Positions 1 to 5,090 are shown, numbered from the stretch's first letter. The stretch: DNA of 6,984 nt from Minisyncoccota bacterium (GCA_028712605.1 JAQTPV010000037.1:1-6984); one strand, 5' to 3'. Made by a program: numbers and translations. Notes: generated by a model from the sequence alone, not told the origin.

Positions 1-1
1 T

Positions 2-463
2 CTGGATGAGAAAATCTTAGAGTATGTCGCAGCTAACATTCAGAGGAATATCCGAGAAATGGAGGGGGCCCTAAATCGCCTTTTGGTTTTCCAAAAACTC
101 AATCAAAAGACACCCGACCTAATTACCGTCAAAAAACTCCTGCATAACCTTATTATGACACCCAAAAAAGCTACTAGCCCCAAGAGAATCTTGGAGGTGG
201 TAGCCGCCTTTTATGATTTAGACCCCAATGAACTCTTATCTTTAACTAGAAGGAAAGAAATCGTTCGGCCCCGACAAATTACCATGTTTTTGCTGCGGCA
301 GGAGCTAAAAGAGTCTTATCCTTCTATTGGGCGCAAGTTTAGGGGCAAAGACCACACCACGGCAATTTATGCTTATGAAAAAATTGCGCGCCAGATTGAA
401 GAGGACGACTCCCTAATGACCGAGATAAACCTAATCAAGCAACGCCTATATTCAGAAGCTTAA
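2..463 (+). CDS. dnaA: Chromosomal replication initiator DnaA, 3' part (C-terminal 153 residues)
   Basis: DnaA is the AAA+ initiator that binds DnaA boxes and melts the origin. The window opens inside the gene, so the start lies upstream; the frame is open from base 2 to the TAA at 461-463. Counted from the first visible residue, 1-25 (with NIREMEGALNR) are the end of the AAA+ domain, matching the family pattern NIRELEGAL. Residues from about 55 onward are DNA-binding domain IV. The DnaA signature is at about 87-124, with RPRQITMFLLRQEL followed by GKDHTTAIYA. The usual form is GRDHTTVIHA, so Arg is replaced by Lys, a conservative change next to the Asp-His-Thr residues that read the DnaA box. 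The C-terminus is the usual length. A probable origin and dnaN follow, the classic dnaA-dnaN order. Identification is very secure; only the N-terminal two thirds cannot be judged. Confidence 0.97.
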   Translation: MDEKILEYVAANIQRNIREMEGALNRLLVFQKLNQKTPDLITVKKLLHNLIMTPKKATSPKRILEVVAAFYDLDPNELLSLTRRKEIVRPRQITMFLLRQELKESYPSIGRKFRGKDHTTAIYAYEKIARQIEEDDSLMTEINLIKQRLYSEA

Positions 464-501
464 TATTTTCCCCCTTAATAAATATAATTATGGTCTAATA
501 T

Positions 502-510
502 TGTGGAAAA
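502..510 (-). promoter_or_regulatory. DnaA box (TTTTCCACA, minus strand)
   Basis: The plus strand reads TGTGGAAAA, the reverse complement of TTTTCCACA, which matches TTWTNCACA at every position. It faces the box at 593-601 across a palindromic interval, and both sit in the dnaA-dnaN spacer. Confidence 0.6.
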
Positions 511-529
511 GGTGAGTATAAGCCAGCAT

Positions 530-585
530 AAGGGTGTTAATAAAAAAAATTTATAGTTTAAGGCCGCTCGCTTCTTAACACCTTT
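530..585. repeat. Inverted repeat inside the origin spacer
   Basis: The left arm AAGGGTGTTAA (530-540) and right arm TTAACACCTTT (575-585) pair at 10 of 11 positions across a 34-base AT-rich loop. The arms are nested inside the two inverted DnaA boxes at 502-510 and 593-601, so the whole 502-601 interval is roughly two-fold symmetric. It is not followed by a T-run, so a terminator for dnaA is a weaker reading than a structural origin element. Confidence 0.5.
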
Positions 586-592
586 CCCGAGC

Positions 593-613
593 TTTTCCAC
601 ACCCCTTTACACA
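593..613 (+). promoter_or_regulatory. Tandem DnaA boxes (one exact, one with a single mismatch)
   Basis: TTTTCCACA at 593-601 is an exact match to the relaxed consensus. CTTTACACA at 605-613 differs only at its first base. They share orientation and start 12 bases apart, close to one helical turn, as in clustered origin boxes. Confidence 0.5.
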
Positions 614-656
614 GGTTTAAAAATCAAAAATCCAACCCCTACTTCTCTTAATTAAG

Positions 657-665
657 TTTTCCACT
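657..665 (+). promoter_or_regulatory. Near-consensus DnaA box next to the AT-rich stretch
   Basis: TTTTCCACT differs from TTTTCCACA only in its last base. It ends five bases before the almost pure A/T segment 670-727, the position expected for the box nearest to an unwinding element. A single one-mismatch nonamer is weak evidence on its own. Confidence 0.35.
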
Positions 666-669
666 GTTT

Positions 670-678
670 TGATAAAAT
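670..678 (+). promoter_or_regulatory. Possible extended -10 element for dnaN
   Basis: TGATAAAAT is an extended -10 (TGn followed by TAAAAT, 5 of 6 to TATAAT). No good -35 lies at the usual spacing. A start about seven bases downstream would give an AT-rich leader of about 40 bases without a Shine-Dalgarno. In such AT-rich DNA a chance match is quite possible. Confidence 0.25.
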
Positions 679-727
679 TAATAATAACAATAATAAATAA
701 AAATAAATTAATAGTTAATAAACTAAA

Positions 728-1852
728 ATGAAGGTAGAAATTTTTCGTGAAGAATTTAAAAGAGCCCTAGGTATTTGTGAAAGGATAACAAGAAGGGCCT
801 TGGGCTTACCGATTTTGCAAAACATTTTAATTAAGGCCGAAGGGGGTTTTTTAGAGCTTACCACCACCAACCTAGAAACCACCATTAAGTATTGGGTTTT
901 AGCTAAGGTGAAGCAGGGAGGTGAGACAACGGCTTCAGCTAGTTTTCTGGCTAATTTGGTGAATTTGGCTCAAGTGGAAAAAATAGATCTTTTAGAGGAA
1001 AACAACCAATTAGTTTTATTATCTGAAAATCAAGAAAGTCAAATCCCTACTCAAAGCAGCCAAGACTTTCCCCTTATCCCCAAAATTGATACTACGGATG
1101 CCTGGCAGGTTGGTATTGAGGACTTGGTGGCTGGGTTGGGACAGGTGGTGGAAATCCCAGCTATTTCTCAATTGCGGCCGGAGATTACAGGCGTCTTCTT
1201 TTCTTTTAAAAAGAATAAACTTCAAATAGTTGGTACGGATAGCTTTCGCTTAGCAGAAAAGACTATAACCCTACGGGGTGTTGGTAAAAAAGAGGGGAGT
1301 TTTATTGTACCGCAAACAACAGCTCGAGAATTATTAAATATTTTAGGACCAGAGCAAGGGGTGATGAGTGTGTATTTTACCCCTAACCAAGTTTTATTTG
1401 AGATATCAAGAGAAGAAACGGCCCATCCTAAGATTAGAATTTTTTCGCGTCTTATAGAGGGTGACTACCCTCCTTATCAAGAGATTATTCCTAAAGCCTC
1501 AAGTACTCAAATTAGGTTAGAGAGAGAAGTCTTTATGAACCAAATTAAACAGGCCGGGTTATTTAGCGGGAAAATTGCTGAGGTCAAGCTGAAAACCTTA
1601 ATAAAGGATGGTAAATTAAGAATATTTTCTCAAAGCACTGAAGCCGGCCGCAATGAGTCTTTTATAAACTGTCAGATTATTGGGGCTGATTTAGAAATTG
1701 CCTTTAATTACCGTTTTTTATTAGGAGGACTTTCTAGTATTAAGGGTTCAGAGGTGATGATTGAGTGCGGGGGGCCAGACAAACCGGGCCTAATTAAGCC
1801 CGTTGGGGATGCAAATTTCCTATATGTGTTAATGCCCTTGCAGGCCTCTTAG
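728..1852 (+). CDS. dnaN: DNA polymerase III subunit beta (sliding clamp)
   Basis: The beta clamp is a ring-shaped dimer that encircles DNA and tethers the replicative polymerase; each monomer has three similar domains. At 374 residues it is close to the usual 365-380. Family landmarks appear in order: N-terminal LPILQNILIKA (about 28-37), RPEITGVFF (150-158), TDSFRLA (170-176), SRLIEGDYPPYQEIIP (240-255), AFNYRFLLGGL (325-335) and the C-terminal YVLMPLQ (366-372), which forms part of the partner-binding pocket. ATG 728 was chosen because the family N-terminus starts exactly there. No Shine-Dalgarno precedes it; the upstream bases are almost all A/T. The gene follows the likely origin and dnaA, in the same direction, and ends just before a strong terminator. 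The identification is secure. Confidence 0.97.
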   Translation: MKVEIFREEFKRALGICERITRRALGLPILQNILIKAEGGFLELTTTNLETTIKYWVLAKVKQGGETTASASFLANLVNLAQVEKIDLLEENNQLVLLSENQESQIPTQSSQDFPLIPKIDTTDAWQVGIEDLVAGLGQVVEIPAISQLRPEITGVFFSFKKNKLQIVGTDSFRLAEKTITLRGVGKKEGSFIVPQTTARELLNILGPEQGVMSVYFTPNQVLFEISREETAHPKIRIFSRLIEGDYPPYQEIIPKASSTQIRLEREVFMNQIKQAGLFSGKIAEVKLKTLIKDGKLRIFSQSTEAGRNESFINCQIIGADLEIAFNYRFLLGGLSSIKGSEVMIECGGPDKPGLIKPVGDANFLYVLMPLQAS

Positions 1853-1877
1853 AACCCCGGACGGTTCAATAAGCAAC

Positions 1878-1913
1878 AACGGGCTGGCTATTTATAGCCA
1901 GCCCGTTAGTTTT
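1878..1913 (+). terminator. Rho-independent terminator between the convergent dnaN and PBP genes
   Basis: A perfect 13-bp stem (1878-1890 with 1895-1907, arms AACGGGCTGGCTA and TAGCCAGCCCGTT) closes a TTTA loop and is followed by AGTTTT on the plus strand. It begins 26 bases after the dnaN stop and ends 22 bases before the stop of the opposing gene. On the minus strand the stem is followed by only a weak T-rich stretch (GTTGTTGCTT), so it may terminate both genes but suits dnaN better. Confidence 0.9.
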
Positions 1914-1928
1914 AATAACCAACCCCGC

Positions 1929-4082
1929 CTATAGCTCACCGGTCCAGCTTCTTACGGCCCATTCCCAGTTGGTGAATTGCGGATCATCCTGCGAGTTGCC
2001 TTCACTCTGGGGATTATTTTTGTTTAAATAATAAAGGATAGAGTGGTTGGCTGGGCCTGCTGTCCCGTTAAGCATCGGCTTGTCTGGTGGCGGGTCGTCT
2101 TGCGGTTTGGGGAAGTCTTCTTTTGGGAATTGCGGCAATACTGTTTCCATGAAAGTCTTCCACATGGGTCCTGAAGCCACGGCGCCACCTTGGGTCATGG
2201 GCGAGTTGTCATTATTGCCCACCCAGGTACCAGTTACCAAATTGGTCGTGTAGCCCATGCACCAAGCATCTCTAGTGTCTTGTGTGGTGCCTGTTTTAGC
2301 CGCGGCCTTGTAGTCTGGCAGATAAAGCGAGGAATTGGCTCCAAACATTGGGGCCCTGGCATTATTATCTGATAAAACATCGTTTATTTGGCGGGCCACC
2401 TGGGCCGGCAGCACCCTGAATTTAGTTGGCGCTGTTTTTTCAATTAGGTTGCCCTTGCTGTCTCGGATTTCCGAGATAAAGACTAAATTATTTTTAATGC
2501 CGTCATTAGCAAAAACGCTGTAGGCCGCAGCCATTTCTAAAAGCTTAACTTCGCCTCCACCCAACACCAACGATAAGCCATAACGGTTCTCATTTGTTAA
2601 GGTAGTAATACCAAGGTCTTTGGCTAAATCTAAAACTCTTTTTAGGCCTGCCAAATAAAGCACTTTAACAGCCGGTATGTTTCTGGATTGAGCGAGGGCG
2701 TTGCGTAGGCTGATTAGGCCATGATATCCTCCGTCATAATTTCTGGGGCTGTAGCAGCTTAAGCCATATTTATCTTTAGTTTGTAAGGCATTGGGAGAGC
2801 AGTTAACGTTAAATTCTGTGGACACATCCCAAACCGTTGTTTGGGGCGAATAACCAGCCCAAAAAGCCTGGGCATAAGCGAATGGTTTAAAAGACGAGCC
2901 GGGTTGCCGTGGGCTTGTGGCCACATTCATTTCCGGATCAAACTTGCAAGTCAGGCCGGGCTTACAGCCCGTGGGCGAGGAGGTTCCAAAAAAATCCTTA
3001 GAGCCCACCATAGCCAAGACCTCGCCGCTTTTGGGGTTCATTGCCACTAAGGCAGCGTTATTGGCTCCATATTTTTTAACAACCTCCATTTTGCTGGTAA
3101 TTATTTTTTCGGCCGTTTCTTGCATGGGCAGGTCTAGGGTGGTTTTGATTTGCCACCCCGCTTTAGGCAAAAAGGCGGCGCCGTATTTTTTTTCTAAATA
3201 GTCTTTTACAAACATGACGAAATGGGGGGCCTTAATTTGGGTTACGTTGTTGCTGAATTCTATTTTTTCAGCTTGAGCCTGCTGTAATTGTTCTTGGGAG
3301 ATAGCGCCTCTTTCTTTCATTAAATCCAAAACTAGGTTTTTCCTGGCCATTAATTCGTCTTGGTGCGATCCATAGGGCCAGTAGTAACTTGGCGATTGAA
3401 TCATGGCGGCTATGATGGCCGATTGGGCGATTGATAATTCAGACACCGACTTATTGAAAAAGGTCCGGGAGGCAGCCTCTACCCCATACAGATTGCCGCC
3501 CAAAGGGATAATATTTAAGTACCATTCAAATATTTGATTCTTGCCGTAGCGCCTTTCTAATTCTAAGGTTAAAATTATTTCTTGGGTCTTGCGTTTGATA
3601 TCTTTTTTTTGGGTTAAAAAGTAACTGCGAATTAATTGCTGTGAGATAGTAGACGCCCCTTGGGCCGCTTTTCTAATTTTTAAATCATATACTATAGCTC
3701 GAGCGATGGCTCTAAAATCAATGCCCTTGTGCTCATAAAAATTACGATCCTCAATTGCCAACACCGCCTGCTTTAAGGAATCGGGTATCTTGTCAAAGGC
3801 CACGGTAGTCCTTTTTTCGTTTCCGGCAATCTCGTAAAGCAATTCTCCTCCTCTTGCATAAATTTTGGTTGACTCTGCGATTAGCCCCTCGCCAAATTTT
3901 TCGGGACGAGGCAGGTCTTTCGTGAACCAAACAAACACACTTAACGACAGAGCAACGGCAACTAAAAGGCCAATGATTAAAAACTGCATTGCGATTTTGG
4001 TTGTACGCCAAAACCGACCGACAGCCCTTTTAGTGGCGCCGCCTTTTTTCATTACCTGAACGCGCTTAACTTTTTTAGGCAT
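1929..4082 (-). CDS. Class A penicillin-binding protein (bifunctional peptidoglycan glycosyltransferase/transpeptidase)
   Basis: A PBP1A-type enzyme that polymerises lipid II into glycan strands and cross-links the stem peptides outside the membrane. The 717 residues comprise a basic cytoplasmic N-terminus (1-30), one membrane segment (about 31-53), a GT51 glycosyltransferase (about 75-240) and a transpeptidase (about 340-645). GT51 motifs are EDRNFYEHKG (111-120, catalytic Glu111), GASTISQQL (142-150) and RKTQEI (164-169, second Glu168). Transpeptidase motifs are SSFK (catalytic Ser396, Lys399), SRN (466-468) and KTG (596-598), so both activities look intact. The C-terminal tail after about 650 is Pro/Asn/Asp-rich with PPP at 664-666. 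Five cysteines, all in the transpeptidase part (373, 379, 428, 443, 608), are unusual. ATG 4082 precedes the positively charged stretch; no Shine-Dalgarno is seen, and Met11 is a less likely alternative. Upstream is a small acidic gene. Confidence 0.95.
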   Translation of the reverse strand: MPKKVKRVQVMKKGGATKRAVGRFWRTTKIAMQFLIIGLLVAVALSLSVFVWFTKDLPRPEKFGEGLIAESTKIYARGGELLYEIAGNEKRTTVAFDKIPDSLKQAVLAIEDRNFYEHKGIDFRAIARAIVYDLKIRKAAQGASTISQQLIRSYFLTQKKDIKRKTQEIILTLELERRYGKNQIFEWYLNIIPLGGNLYGVEAASRTFFNKSVSELSIAQSAIIAAMIQSPSYYWPYGSHQDELMARKNLVLDLMKERGAISQEQLQQAQAEKIEFSNNVTQIKAPHFVMFVKDYLEKKYGAAFLPKAGWQIKTTLDLPMQETAEKIITSKMEVVKKYGANNAALVAMNPKSGEVLAMVGSKDFFGTSSPTGCKPGLTCKFDPEMNVATSPRQPGSSFKPFAYAQAFWAGYSPQTTVWDVSTEFNVNCSPNALQTKDKYGLSCYSPRNYDGGYHGLISLRNALAQSRNIPAVKVLYLAGLKRVLDLAKDLGITTLTNENRYGLSLVLGGGEVKLLEMAAAYSVFANDGIKNNLVFISEIRDSKGNLIEKTAPTKFRVLPAQVARQINDVLSDNNARAPMFGANSSLYLPDYKAAAKTGTTQDTRDAWCMGYTTNLVTGTWVGNNDNSPMTQGGAVASGPMWKTFMETVLPQFPKEDFPKPQDDPPPDKPMLNGTAGPANHSILYYLNKNNPQSEGNSQDDPQFTNWEWAVRSWTGEL

Positions 4083-4088
4083 TTTTTT

Positions 4089-4116
4089 ATCTTATCAGGT
4101 TTTCAGCAGAATTCAA
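4089..4116 (-). promoter_or_regulatory. Candidate promoter for the PBP gene, possibly leaderless
   Basis: On the minus strand TTGAAT (4111-4116) and TAAGAT (4089-4094) are separated by 16 bases, each matching 4 of 6 consensus positions. Six A residues separate the -10 from the ATG at 4082, so transcription starting about seven bases after the -10 would begin at the start codon. This would explain the missing Shine-Dalgarno. The match is modest and the gene could instead be read from the upstream promoter at 4442-4469. Confidence 0.3.
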
Positions 4117-4148
4117 AACTGTCCCAAATATCATTCAGGACAGTTTTG
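4114..4148 (-). terminator. Hairpin between the acidic small gene and the PBP gene
   Basis: A perfect 11-bp stem (CAAAACTGTCC at 4114-4124 with GGACAGTTTTG at 4138-4148) closes a 13-base loop. Seven GC-containing pairs are followed by a TTTT tract on either strand, so it could act as a Rho-independent terminator, starting 19 bases after the acidic gene's stop. It overlaps the candidate -35 of the PBP gene, so it could alternatively attenuate or regulate read-through. Confidence 0.5.
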
Positions 4149-4166
4149 TAAAGTTCTATTTTAAAA

Positions 4167-4319
4167 TTATTCTTCTGTGTCACTTTCCAAATCGTCTTCT
4201 TCGGGTTCGTCTTCCCAGCCCGCATCATCGGCCTCTTCCTCTTCTGGAATCTCTTCGTCAATATCGTCGCTGAAATCATCAGCTAAACCATTGATTAAAA
4301 TTTGATCTTCGAAGTTCAT
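4167..4319 (-). CDS. Small, extremely acidic protein of unknown function (50 aa)
   Basis: I do not recognise this protein. The 51-codon frame starts at ATG 4319 and ends with TAA at 4167. It begins MNFEDQILINGLADDF and then becomes almost entirely acidic (for example EEEEADDAGWEDEPEEDD). By count 26 of 50 residues are Asp or Glu and none is Lys or Arg. There is one Trp (35) and no membrane segment or signal peptide. Only residues 1-13 look able to form a folded or binding helix. The start has the clearest ribosome binding site in the window: AGGGA at 4327-4331, seven bases before the ATG. A consensus-like promoter lies about 120 bases upstream and a hairpin follows the stop, so this looks like a real gene. 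Possible roles such as DNA mimic, charged chaperone-like tail or partner of the adjacent PBP are speculation. Confidence 0.7.
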   Translation of the reverse strand: MNFEDQILINGLADDFSDDIDEEIPEEEEADDAGWEDEPEEDDLESDTEE

Positions 4320-4326
4320 TTTATTG

Positions 4327-4331
4327 TCCCT
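4327..4331 (-). promoter_or_regulatory. Ribosome binding site of the acidic small gene
   Basis: Minus-strand AGGGA lies seven bases (CAATAAA) before the ATG at 4319 and supports that start. It is one of the few recognisable Shine-Dalgarno-like sequences here. It is also part of AGCAGGG (4328-4334), complementary to an upstream segment of the same leader. Confidence 0.5.
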
Positions 4332-4404
4332 GCTCTGGCTTAAGTTCCATCAATTGCCTCAGCGGAATTGTGCTGAATAGTGGTCGTCAATTCGACTAGC
4401 AGGG
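4328..4404 (-). promoter_or_regulatory. Possible Shine-Dalgarno-sequestering leader structure
   Basis: In the leader RNA, CCCTGCT (4404-4398) is perfectly complementary over 7 bases to AGCAGGG (4334-4328), which contains the ribosome binding site of the acidic gene. The 63 bases between hold a smaller hairpin, TCAGC-(8)-GCTGA. If the long helix forms, translation of the acidic gene would be blocked. The upstream arm lies in codons 11-13 of the candidate upstream ORF, so its translation would open the helix. This is inferred from complementarity alone. Confidence 0.35.
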
Positions 4405-4435
4405 CTTTATTTGCTGGCGACCTTTTTAATATCAT
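4340..4435 (-). CDS. Candidate leaderless small ORF (31 aa) upstream of the acidic gene
   Basis: The frame starts at ATG 4435 and ends with TAA at 4340, giving 31 residues that begin MILKRSPANKALLVELTTTI and continue with an Ala/Glu/Asp-containing tail. I do not recognise it. Its composition is protein-like: a basic start, an amphipathic middle and an acidic end, without low complexity. The ATG lies seven bases after the -10 hexamer, so transcription from the predicted promoter would begin at or within a base or two of the start codon, as in leaderless messages. The acidic gene starts 20 bases after its stop. It may be a regulatory leader peptide or a microprotein, or the segment may be only a structured 5' leader. 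An ORF this short can occur by chance, so confidence is low. Confidence 0.35.
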   Translation of the reverse strand: MILKRSPANKALLVELTTTIQHNSAEAIDGT

Positions 4436-4441
4436 AACAGC

Positions 4442-4469
4442 ATTGTACTGTTTCAAAATTTATTGTCAA
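4442..4469 (-). promoter_or_regulatory. Sigma-70-type promoter for the acidic gene (and possibly PBP)
   Basis: On the minus strand a perfect -35 TTGACA (4464-4469) and a -10 TACAAT (4442-4447, 5 of 6) are separated by 16 bases. The predicted start is near 4435. This is the best promoter match in the window. Two consensus DnaA boxes lie directly upstream, the nearer centred about 52 bases before the predicted start, where a bound regulator could contact RNA polymerase. Confidence 0.7.
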
Positions 4470-4482
4470 CCCCATTAGAAAC

Positions 4483-4491
4483 TGTGGATAA
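4483..4491 (-). promoter_or_regulatory. Perfect DnaA box (TTATCCACA, minus strand)
   Basis: The plus strand reads TGTGGATAA, the reverse complement of the high-affinity consensus TTATCCACA. It lies 13 bases upstream of the -35 of the promoter at 4442-4469, well outside the dnaA-dnaN spacer. It pairs in inverted orientation with the box at 4514-4522. Confidence 0.6.
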
Positions 4492-4513
4492 AAAATTTAT
4501 TAAAAAATAGCTT

Positions 4514-4522
4514 TTATTCACA
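4514..4522 (+). promoter_or_regulatory. Consensus DnaA box (TTATTCACA, plus strand)
   Basis: TTATTCACA matches TTATNCACA fully. The 22 bases between it and the inverted box at 4483-4491 are nearly all A/T, including AAAAATTTATT. Two consensus boxes within 40 bases are unlikely by chance but not impossible in AT-rich spacer DNA. Confidence 0.5.
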
Positions 4523-4523
4523 A

Positions 4524-4606
4524 GTTGCGCTAATTTCTGCCCGCTTCGTCTTACAAATTGTCCTGCGTGCGCAACCGAAAGTGGCCTCAAGCGAGATCAG
4601 TCCCGC
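4524..4606 (-). other. Hairpin-rich spacer downstream of ruvC
   Basis: This non-coding stretch between ruvC and the DnaA boxes contains two potential hairpins. One is GTTGCGC/GCGCAAC (4569-4575 with 4524-4530), a 7-bp stem with a 38-base interior that has a further AATTT/AAATT pairing. The other is GCGGGA-CTGA-TCTCGC (4591-4606), six pairs including one G-U. Neither is directly followed by a U-run on the minus strand; T-rich DNA comes only about 17 bases further on. It may be a loose ruvC terminator region, a small RNA or a copy of an intergenic repeat. It is more GC-rich than the adjoining 4440-4520. No tRNA fold was found. Confidence 0.35.
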
Positions 4607-4616
4607 AAAACAATAT

Positions 4617-5090
4617 TTAATTTTTATAGAAATATGAACAACAAATAGCAATAGCCAAAGCGTCGGCTGCGTCGTCTGGCTTCGGCACCCTCTCCAGACA
4701 CAGGATTTCTTTAACCATTTTTTGCACTTGCTTTTTTTCAGCTCGGCCGTAACCACAAATGCCGGTCTTTACTTCCAGCGGGGTGAATTGGACTAAGGCT
4801 ATTTTCTTTTGAGCTGCAGCCAAGAGAATAACCCCCCTAGCCTCACTAACTGGCAGAGCCGTCTTGAGGTTTTTAAAGAAAAAAAGTTTTTCTACGGCTA
4901 AAACATCGGGTTTAAATTTTTGGATAACCCTGTTTAGTTCCAGGTAAAGTTTTTTTAAGCGTTGGTGGGTGGCTTCTTTAGGCGTGGTAGCGATGATGCC
5001 ATGATTGATGTACTCAATCTGTTGTTTATTTTTTTTAATGACCCCAAAACCAGTAGTGGCTGTTCCCGGGTCAATGCCTAGGATAATCAT
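4617..5090 (-). CDS. ruvC: Crossover junction endodeoxyribonuclease RuvC
   Basis: RuvC is the metal-dependent nuclease that resolves Holliday junctions by paired nicks, normally working with the RuvAB branch-migration motor. The 157 residues match the usual length (about 155-175) and show the RNase H-like catalytic set: Asp7 in GIDPGTATTGFGV, Glu67 in AVEKLFF, and Asp140 and Asp143 in KPDDAADALAIA. Phe70 and neighbours match the aromatic position near Glu67 that stacks at the junction. ATG 5090 shares one base with the yebC stop (TAATG), indicating translational coupling, and no separate Shine-Dalgarno is seen. In many bacteria yebC-ruvC is followed by ruvA and ruvB; here ruvC is followed by non-coding DNA, so ruvAB must lie elsewhere if present. 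All key residues are intact. Confidence 0.96.
   Translation of the reverse strand: MIILGIDPGTATTGFGVIKKNKQQIEYINHGIIATTPKEATHQRLKKLYLELNRVIQKFKPDVLAVEKLFFFKNLKTALPVSEARGVILLAAAQKKIALVQFTPLEVKTGICGYGRAEKKQVQKMVKEILCLERVPKPDDAADALAIAICCSYFYKN

Larger units (their letters stand above)
464..727. other. oriC: Probable replication origin region (oriC) between dnaA and dnaN
   Basis: This 264-base spacer holds no ORF. It has an exact TTTTCCACA box on each strand (502-510 minus, 593-601 plus), which fits the relaxed consensus TTWTNCACA, and two one-mismatch boxes (605-613 CTTTACACA and 657-665 TTTTCCACT). An imperfect palindrome lies between the first two boxes. A 58-base stretch at 670-727 has only four G/C bases and could be the unwinding element. 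The dnaA-dnaN interval is the commonest bacterial origin site. Function is inferred; no experimental or skew evidence is available within the window. Confidence 0.6.

Noticed and set aside
530..585. Inverted repeat as a dnaA transcription terminator
   Set aside because: The loop is long (34 bases), the stem is AT-biased and no T-run follows; it fits an origin-associated palindrome better.
2917..3201. Plus-strand 94-residue ORF antisense to the PBP gene
   Set aside because: It lies wholly opposite the intact transpeptidase/linker coding region and has no recognisable domain or start signal.
4383..4402. tRNA T-loop-like sequence (GTCGAATTGAC on the minus strand) in the leader
   Set aside because: No acceptor stem, D-arm or anticodon arm can be built around it, and the small loop is explained by simple local complementarity.
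4514..4756. Minus-strand 80-residue ORF starting inside ruvC and running into the spacer
   Set aside because: Its first half is an out-of-frame shadow of the RuvC C-terminus, including the catalytic Asp region. The remainder covers the hairpin segment, and no start signal or recognisable domain supports it.
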